Shown in pieces: positions 56,813-64,000 of a DNA stretch of 64,000 nt; the first letter of the stretch is position 1; each line of letters starts with the position of its first letter. The stretch is from Trichoderma breve. Taxonomy: Eukaryota; Ascomycota; Sordariomycetes; Hypocreales; Hypocreaceae. The stretch is taken from NCBI RefSeq assembly GCF_028502605.1, contig NW_026611593.1:1240001-1304000 (forward strand), written 5' to 3'. The notes under the pieces were generated by a model that did not search any database, was not told where the DNA came from, and was given only the letters and a program-made list of their open reading frames with translations. The position numbers were made by a program, and so were the translations under genes.

Positions 56813-59800
56813 ATGGCCGACTCCAACAAGACTGGGCACTCGGGGCCTCCAACTCCTACGCCAACTGGCCGGCAGAGAGCGTAAGTGCTGCAATCAGCCC
56901 TGCGAGGCTGGTTCCATCTACATCTGTTAAAAACTGTTGGCTGACCGGCTGCATGTGCAGGCCCACGATCACACTTGACACGACTGCTGTCAATAACAAC
57001 TCGAGCAGCAACATTGTAGAGATTACCCAGAGTTACGACGGTCAGCATCAACAGCAGCCTACCTATACCCTCTCCCCCGTCTCTCCTCCAGACGACGCGG
57101 TCAGCCCCTCTACCATGGTAGAGCCGCCCTACGGCTTCTCTCAAGGAGGACGTCCGGAACCGCGAACCGACGCATCATTTGATTCCATCAGAGACAGCAG
57201 CCGGCCGACTAGTCCTCACAATGTCTCGACTCCCATTGCTGCGTTGGGGGACGGATTCTTGAACGTGCCAACAAACAATCTAAGATCACGGCAAAACTCA
57301 GTAGATTCGGAGGATGCTAGCCGCTCGTTCGTCTCGGGAGGCGATACGACTGTCGTCGCCTCCAGCTCGACACAAACCGACAAGTACAAGACGACGCCAA
57401 CAAACGACAGCATCATGCATGACGACGCCGCATTGGACCCAGACCCCGACACCGAAAAAGATTTCTTGGTGGAAAACAACCCCTTTGCGTTCTCGCCGGG
57501 CCAGCTGAACAAGATGTTCAACCCCAAGAGCCTTGCGGCTTTCTACAAACTTGGTGGCTTGCGCGGCTTGGAACGCGGTCTGCGGTCAGATCGCAAGGCT
57601 GGTCTGAGCACAGAGGAGAACCTGCTAGAAGGCAGCGTTACGTTCGGCGAAGTTACTTCTAAGAAGAACGATAAACCCAATGGCGACGCTCTGGCACCTC
57701 CAGCACAGGCTGTCCGCGTAACATCCCAAACGAGCCGGGAACAGCAAGGGTTTCAGGATCGATATCGAATTTTTAGAGATAACCGGATACCAGAGAAGAA
57801 GGGCAAGAGCTTGCTGCAGCTCATGTGGATCACTTTCAATGACAAAGTGCTGATCCTTTTGTCGATCGCCGCCGCCATCAGTCTCGCTGTCGGTCTCTAC
57901 CAAACCTTTGGCCAGAAACACGATGCAAACGAGCCAAAGGTCGAGTGGGTCGAGGGTGTTGCCATTATCGTCGCCATTGCCATTGTCGTCATTGTCGGAT
58001 CGCTGAACGATTATCAAAAGGAGCTCCAATTTGCAAAACTCAACAGGAAGAAACAAGACCGAAATATCAAGGTTGTCCGCTCTGGAGCAACGATGGAATT
58101 GTCTGTATACGACGTCATGGTTGGCGACGTGATCCACCTTGAGCCTGGAGACATGATTCCTGCCGACGGAGTTTTGATCGAGGGCTTCGACGTCAAATGT
58201 GATGAATCTCAGGCAACGGGCGAATCGGACATCATTCGTAAACGCGCCGCCGATGAAGTCTATGAGGCTATCGAGAACCACGAAAGCCTTAAAAAGATGG
58301 ACCCCTTTATTCAGTCCGGTGCCCGTGTCATGGAGGGTGTCGGTACCTATATGGCTACGTCGACCGGTATCTACTCTACTTACGGCAAGACTCTCATGTC
58401 TCTCAACGAGGACCCCGACGCGACCCCCCTTCAGAACAAGCTCAACGTCATCGCCACGTACATTGCCAAGCTCGGTGGTGCTGCTGGTCTATTGTTGTTC
58501 ATCGTCTTGTTCATCGAGTTCCTCGTCCGATTGCCCCATGATAACGGCACTCCGGCTCAAAAGGGACAAGATTTCCTCAACATTTTCATCGTGGTTGTCA
58601 CAATCGTCGTTGTTGCCGTTCCCGAAGGCCTTCCACTCGCCGTCACGCTGGCTCTTGCTTTTGCTACCACTCGCATGTTGAAAGACGCCAACCTGGTTCG
58701 ACACTTGAAAGCTTGTGAAGTCATGGGCAACGCGACAACAATCTGCTCTGACAAGACTGGAACACTAACTCAGAACAAAATGCAAGTTGTGGCCGGAACA
58801 GTGGGAGTCGACCACGAGTTTAGCAGCTCTCGCGTCCAAGACTCCGAAGATGGCAATAGTAAGACACCTGTCTCGGAATTTGTCAAGAAGCTTAGCGCTC
58901 CTGTAAAGGAACTACTTTTGGACTCTATTGCCCTGAATTCGACAGCATTTGAAGGCGAAATTGAGGGAGAAAAGACATTCATCGGCTCCAAGACCGAGAC
59001 GGCCCTTCTTCTCTTTGCCAGAGACCATTTGGGCATGGGGCCTGTCAGCGAACTGCGCGAAAACTCGACCACTGTACAGATAATCCCCTTTGATTCGGAA
59101 CGCAAATGCATGGGAATCGTCATTCGGCTTTCTAGCGGAACACACAGACTATTTATCAAGGGTGCCTCGGAGATCTTGCTCGCGCAGTGCTCGCAGACTC
59201 TACGAGATCCATCATTGGACGCCTCTGTAACCCCCTTGACACAGGAAGCTGGAGATTCCATTAGTCAGCTTATCGTTTCTTACGCAAAACGCTCCTTACG
59301 AACCATTGGTCTTTGCTACAGAGACTTCGAGTCTTGGCCTCCACCTGGCCTTCGTAGCGGCGAGGGCAAGGGTGAAGTCCTGTTTAACGATTTGTTCCAG
59401 CAGATGACGTTTGCCGGCATGGTGGGTATCCAGGATCCTCTCCGAGAAGGTGTCCCCGAGGCTGTTCGGCTGTGCCAGTCGGCCGGCGTTGTCGTTCGCA
59501 TGGTTACCGGTGACAACAAGATTACCGCCGAGGCTATTGCCAGAGAGTGCGGAATCCTACAGGAGGATAGTCTGGTTATGGAAGGCCCCGAATTCCGCAA
59601 GTTGAGCGATCTCAAGCAGATGGAGATCATCCCCAGACTTCACGTGCTTGCGAGATCCAGCCCCCAGGACAAGCGTATCTTGGTCCAGCAACTCAAGGCC
59701 ATGGGAGAAACCGTGGCCGTGACTGGTGATGGTACCAACGACGCTCCTGCTCTCAGAAAGGCCGATGTCGGATTTTCCATGGGTATCGCGGGTACTGAAG

Positions 59801-61128
59801 TTGCCAAGGAGGCTTCGGCAATCATCCTGATGGATGACAACTTTGCTAGTATTGTCAAGGCTCTGAAATGGGGCCGTGCTGTCAACGACGCTGTCAAGCG
59901 ATTCCTGCAGTTCCAGCTCACTGTCAACATCACCGCCGTCATTCTTACCTTTGTCACCGCCGTGTCTAGCGAGTCTGAGAAGTCCGTCCTCACCGCCGTT
60001 CAGCTGCTTTGGGTGAACTTGATCATGGACACGCTGGCCGCTCTCGCTCTCGCAACGGACCCCCCACAGGACAGCGTCTTGGACAGGAAGCCCGAGCCAA
60101 AGGGTTCTTCCATCATCTCCCCAACCATGTGGAAAATGATTATTGGACAAGCTCTGTACCAGCTCGCAATCACGTTCCTGCTGTATTATGGAGGCACCCA
60201 TGTGGTTCAACCCATTGTTGGAGGCGACGAGCTTGTTCACGAGGACATTGAAACCCTGGTCTTTAACACCTTCGTGTGGATGCAAATCTTTAACCAATGG
60301 AAGTAAGTATTTTCGAATAGTTTCCCCCATGTGGGTGCATGCTAACAGAGCCATAGCAACCGACGGTTGGATAACAAGTTCAACATCTTTGAAGGCTTAA
60401 CACGCAACTGGTTCTTCATTGCAATTAGCACACTCATGATGGGCGGCCAGATCCTGATTGTCTTCGTGGGTGGCGCTGCTTTCTCGATTGCGAAGAAGGA
60501 TCAGTCTGGCGGAATGTGGGGCATTGCCCTTGTGCTCGGATTCCTGTCCATCCCCATTGGCATGCTCATCCGCCTCATCCCCGACAGCTTTGTCGTTAAG
60601 TTGGTGCCTGAGTTTTTCAAGCGGCGCTCAAAGGAGGTGCCTGGCCTGACCATCTCCGACGAGGCAATGAACCTGTACCCAGAGCCGTTGGTTGAGGTAC
60701 GTGACGAACTTGCCTTCCTGAGGCGCATGAAGGGAGGGCGCTTGAACAACCTCAAGTATACGGTACGACACCCCAGGGAGATGATTGCACGGTCTAGAAG
60801 CCAGTCTCACTCCCGGTCCAACTCCATCAATACGTCGATGGATACACAGGGCCGCGAAGACAGCTTCCCCTCGCGCGTCGCCACACCGGTATCGCGACAA
60901 CGTTCCCGGTCGGCCCGGTCGCGTTCCAACTCTGCGCTTGCACCGACGACCGTCATGGCCGGAATTATGGCGGCCGGAGTGGGGATGACGTGGTCGCCAA
61001 ACGGTCGAAAACCGGAAGAAGATGAAGTGTTTCCACTCTACGAACAGCAACAAGCAGGAACAGAAGGAAGCCCAGAGCAGGGACAAAAGCCCGCACCAGG
61101 GCACAGCAGCAGCGAGGCGCAGAATTAG
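56813..61128 (+). CDS. pmc1: P-type Ca2+-transporting ATPase, PMCA/Pmc1 type
   Basis: Three exons: 56813-56880, 56961-60302 and 60357-61128, with introns of 80 and 54 nt; 1,393 residues. It pumps Ca2+ out of the cytosol using ATP, probably into the vacuole as yeast Pmc1 does or across the plasma membrane. The P-type core is complete: the TGES-like QATGESD loop, PEGLPLAVTLALA (M4 calcium site, from residue 577), the phosphorylated Asp620 in CSDKTGTLTQNKM, KGASE, and TGDGTNDAPALRKADVGFSM (from 944). Late membrane segments carry NLIMDTLAALALATD. It has a long Ser/Thr/Gln-rich N-terminus of about 300 residues and a Ser/Arg-rich tail (SRSQSHSRSNS, RQRSRSARSRSNS). The ATG at 56813 (MADSNKTGHSG) has good context (ACCATGG) and splices in phase; the upstream open frame from 56776 is not used. 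Confidence 0.94.
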
Positions 61129-61874
61129 GCGTAAAGGGAGTTGAAGGCTTTGCATAATACGATTCCCCCAGGGTATGATGATTTGTTTATATCTTTTATT
61201 TTTCCCCCTCTTGTCACTTTTTCTCTCCCACCCTTTGCTCTTTTTTCTTTTTCTTTTCTGGGTAAAACATTGCATAGAGGGTGCGCTTTCTATTGATAGA
61301 CGGAAATTCACTTGGTAATGCGACGAGAATTAAAATTGAAAGTAATGGCTTTTTTTGATACAACTCTTTTATTACTACAACTATTATTATGCTGTATGAA
61401 CAGAATTCTTTTTTATTCTTTTATATGTCAACTTGAGTAATGTGAAACTGTTGTATTGTGTATGCGTGTGTGTGTGTGGCGGTTCGGACTTTGTTGGCTG
61501 TGACGGAGGAGGATAACCGATTCCGATTTCATGGGGTGAAGGAAGTTGAGTGATTCGGAGTCGCCGAGCGGTTATTGGAGAATTTGGCGTGCTGGAGCTA
61601 ATTTGACGAATGGCGATTTGCGGCATTATCCCGACTCATGAGTGTGTCTTGAGTGAGTGATACTCAACTCAATTAACGGCGAAATGGTAAAATAGAAACG
61701 ATCAAGATTTGGGATCCGGATGCATAACATTAGGTAGCTAAGCTAATATATATACCATACATATTTTATTACACACTAGAGAGGGTTGTATATTACACCC
61801 AGTTTTGTTGAGTTTTTTCGAGAGTTGACATGTGTCAGACAGCACGGGAAGATGGACTGCAGCTAATGGCGCAA

Positions 61875-61915
61875 GGGAGGATTGGGATTGGGATGGAGGG
61901 GTTGGGTTGGGAGGG
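61875..61915 (+). repeat. G-rich tract with G-quadruplex potential
   Basis: Seven runs of three or more G within 41 bp, with loops of 1-6 nt, about 750 bp after the Ca2+-ATPase stop codon. This exceeds the four G3 runs needed for an intramolecular quadruplex. Confidence 0.7.
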
Positions 61916-63479
61916 ATTAGGCTGTGGTGGGAGGAGATAGTGTGTGTGTGATTGACTGAGTATGCGAGTGGTGATGCTGTTGTATTTGTTTTACCTGAGA
62001 GAGGATGACTTATTCCATAGATGGATGGATGACTGCTGAATGGACCGAGACGTATATCACTTTAAGGTAAGGTATATAGAGCTACGTCTTGATAGGACAA
62101 GGAATCAACTGGTTTGAATCAAGAAGGAATAAAAGTGTGAGATTATTTTGTCTTCTAAGGTCATTTTTACCCTCCTGGAGTTCTCTGGGCGGATTACGGA
62201 AGTGGTACGGGGGAGAAAGAAAGTGGAGGTCGAAATACGGGCAGTAAAGTAAGAAATGGGGCAGCTAAGCAGCAAGTTGGAATTATTGCTGGATACGGCA
62301 ATGATGATAAAATAAAGGCCACTTTTTTGGGGGGCGCGAGCATGGGTCGGAACCTGGTCGGGTATTAGCAGATAGGGAGCAACATCTCTCGGGTCGAAAC
62401 ACGTGTGCCGTCATTTTCTGTTTTGTGTGTGTGTTCTTGTGGGTTACTGGGCTTGATTGTGAGTGCATTCCTATTGTGTTAGGTGTGGCGGCGTTTCGTG
62501 TCGGGGGGGATGATCGGTTTACTTAAGTACTCCTTGTCATGGTTGGAGGCACAAAGAAAGAGAGAGAGAGTCTAGGATTTGGAGAGAGATTCATTATTTG
62601 TTATTCACTGGTGACCTTTTTAACTCTCTTCTTCCTCTTATTGTGTTGTGCTTGTTTAATCATTGTTTGTTTGCGGTTATTTTTTTCATGGCTGGCTGGG
62701 TTTTTAGTTAGGGGGGAACAAAAGACTTGGGAATTAAAATGAGTTTATGTGGCTTGCCGGCTGAGTGAGTTTTCTGAGTAAAGGCAAAACGCAAACGCAA
62801 GCATGATGAGATGACAGATCAGGTTTGGCAAAAAAGAGACAGATGAGGGGGGCGGCCCTTGTATATCTTGACATATATTGATGCTTGGAGTTTTTTTTCC
62901 TCGTCTTGAGGCTGTTTAGATGAGATGCACATGGCTGGCATTTCCAATGAATGGACACGAGAGTTTATAGGGCATTGGCGAAAATGACGACGATGAATAA
63001 GACAGTAACAATGATCGATCTAACAAGGACTCGGATGAGCATTATTTGGACAGTGCGTGCCGTGCCATGGATGCACCTCGCCGGGTGGGCTCTTTGCGGT
63101 GCGTCTTAGTCGATATGTATGTCTCGAAATGTATCACACTAGTTGGCTCAAGGAGATTTGGTCTGATGGACGGAACGGACTAGACAAACTAGAGCCCAGC
63201 CAGGCGAGATACGTGGACGGCTGTGAGAAGCCAGAAGGCAAGGCAAGGGGAACAAAGCAACAGAAATTGATAGAATTCAGGTTGATGATGTGATACCTTG
63301 CCTGTGATTGATTCACACGTTGGCCAAGAAAAGGCAAGGCACCAAGGCAGCAAGATTGAACAAAATAGGTACATGGTGAGATAATGGAAATAAAATAGAT
63401 AAAACCCACGCTGGCCACCCAATGATCACCTCAGATGGAGATTCTTGGTCGGTCCTTCTCTCGAGCTCTGATCTGTCTA

Positions 63480-64000
63480 TTACCTTAACTTAATTCCCTG
63501 ACCTACCTGACCCAGTACATCCTTATATGTACCTCCTCCCTCCACCCCCCTTGGCCTTTTCCCTTTTCCCTTTAGCACGGACAGGCCAAACCTCAGCCTT
63601 TTCTAATTCCTTTTTTTAAGACTCAATCTAGACCATTTCGCATCTTTTTGTTGCAGCCAACCGTCTTTTCCTTCTCCGTCCTTCTACCTTGTTCTTCTTC
63701 CCTTTCTTCTTCCCTTGACCTTGACCTTGACCTTAATCTTGGGCTTCTTGACCTTGTTTCCTCGTTTCAGTTGCCCTGGTCTCCCATTCAGCCCCTTGTT
63801 CTGTTTTTAGACGCGGTGCGTAAGACTGTCTGCCCGTCTGCTTGTCTGTCATTGTCTCGTCAGCTTTCCGAACTCGATACGGTCATCCCAGACCACCAGG
63901 AAATAGCAGCAACAAAGAAAATCAAAGCAAAGCATCCCTGCCCGCCCTCCGACATCAACTTCATCATCGCCGTTTCAACGCGTGGCAACTCTCTGCCTCT
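63480..64000 (+). promoter_or_regulatory. Pyrimidine-rich promoter/leader of a gene beyond the right edge
   Basis: From about 63.5 kb the plus strand turns strongly C/T-rich (CTTTTCCC, TTCTTCTTCCC), with three tandem CTTGAC hexamers near 63715-63735. It then becomes A/C-rich near 63900-63960, the usual order before a fungal start codon. No start codon with an open frame is evident before the edge. Confidence 0.35.

Larger units (their letters stand above)
61129..64000. other. Intergenic region to the right edge
   Basis: 3' flank of the Ca2+-ATPase gene, a short GT microsatellite near 61465-61480, a G-rich tract at 61875-61915, and otherwise AT-leaning sequence with no supported gene up to about 63.4 kb. 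Confidence 0.45.

Overview
This looks like a stretch of nuclear chromosome from a filamentous ascomycete, most likely Trichoderma or a close relative in the Hypocreales. The signs are short introns of about 50-110 nt with GT..AG ends, intergenic gaps of several kilobases, families such as Zn2Cys6 factors, cAMP-receptor-like GPCRs and NmrA proteins, and a secreted tyrosinase that closely resembles the Trichoderma reesei TYR2 type as I remember it. The genus is inferred, not shown. Exon structures were built by hand: donor, acceptor and reading frame agree across every intron given for the confident genes.

Layout. 1-9.7 kb is accessory-like: the 3' part of an NmrA-like gene, an APH-family phosphotransferase gene split by a frameshift, a 5-exon Zn2Cys6 regulator, an AT-rich block with 29-bp tandem repeats, a beta-carbonic anhydrase and a 3-exon F-box protein. 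13.5-23.4 kb holds signalling and transport genes: a DHA1-like MFS transporter, a cAMP-receptor-like GPCR and an ACS-type (Dal5/Tna1-like) MFS permease, separated by long gaps. 23.4-30.6 kb is nearly gene-free, with possible gene relics on the minus strand (27.1-28.8 kb), another open segment at 29.4 kb, a G-depleted tract and an intron-bearing tRNA-Phe(GAA). The 8-exon secreted tyrosinase gene follows at 31.4-33.5 kb.

38.8-50.1 kb is a dense housekeeping block. MCM10 and RNase H2 subunit B (RNH202) are divergent across one promoter with an MCB/E2F-type site. RNH202 and the DASH subunit gene DUO1 are tail to tail, 100 bp apart. DUO1 and an unrecognised nuclear protein with many Ser-Pro sites are divergent across a second promoter with two MCB boxes and an SCB-like site. 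A SurE-TTL fusion protein (yeast Pby1 type) follows. After a 6.7-kb gap comes a 1,393-residue PMCA-type Ca2+-ATPase (Pmc1 type). The window ends in a pyrimidine-rich stretch that looks like the promoter or leader of a gene beyond the edge.

The signal most worth following is the pair of divergent promoters with G1/S-type sites around replication and kinetochore genes; it marks the unrecognised nuclear protein as a cell-cycle candidate. I found no CRISPR array, intact transposon, rRNA gene or obvious biosynthetic cluster.
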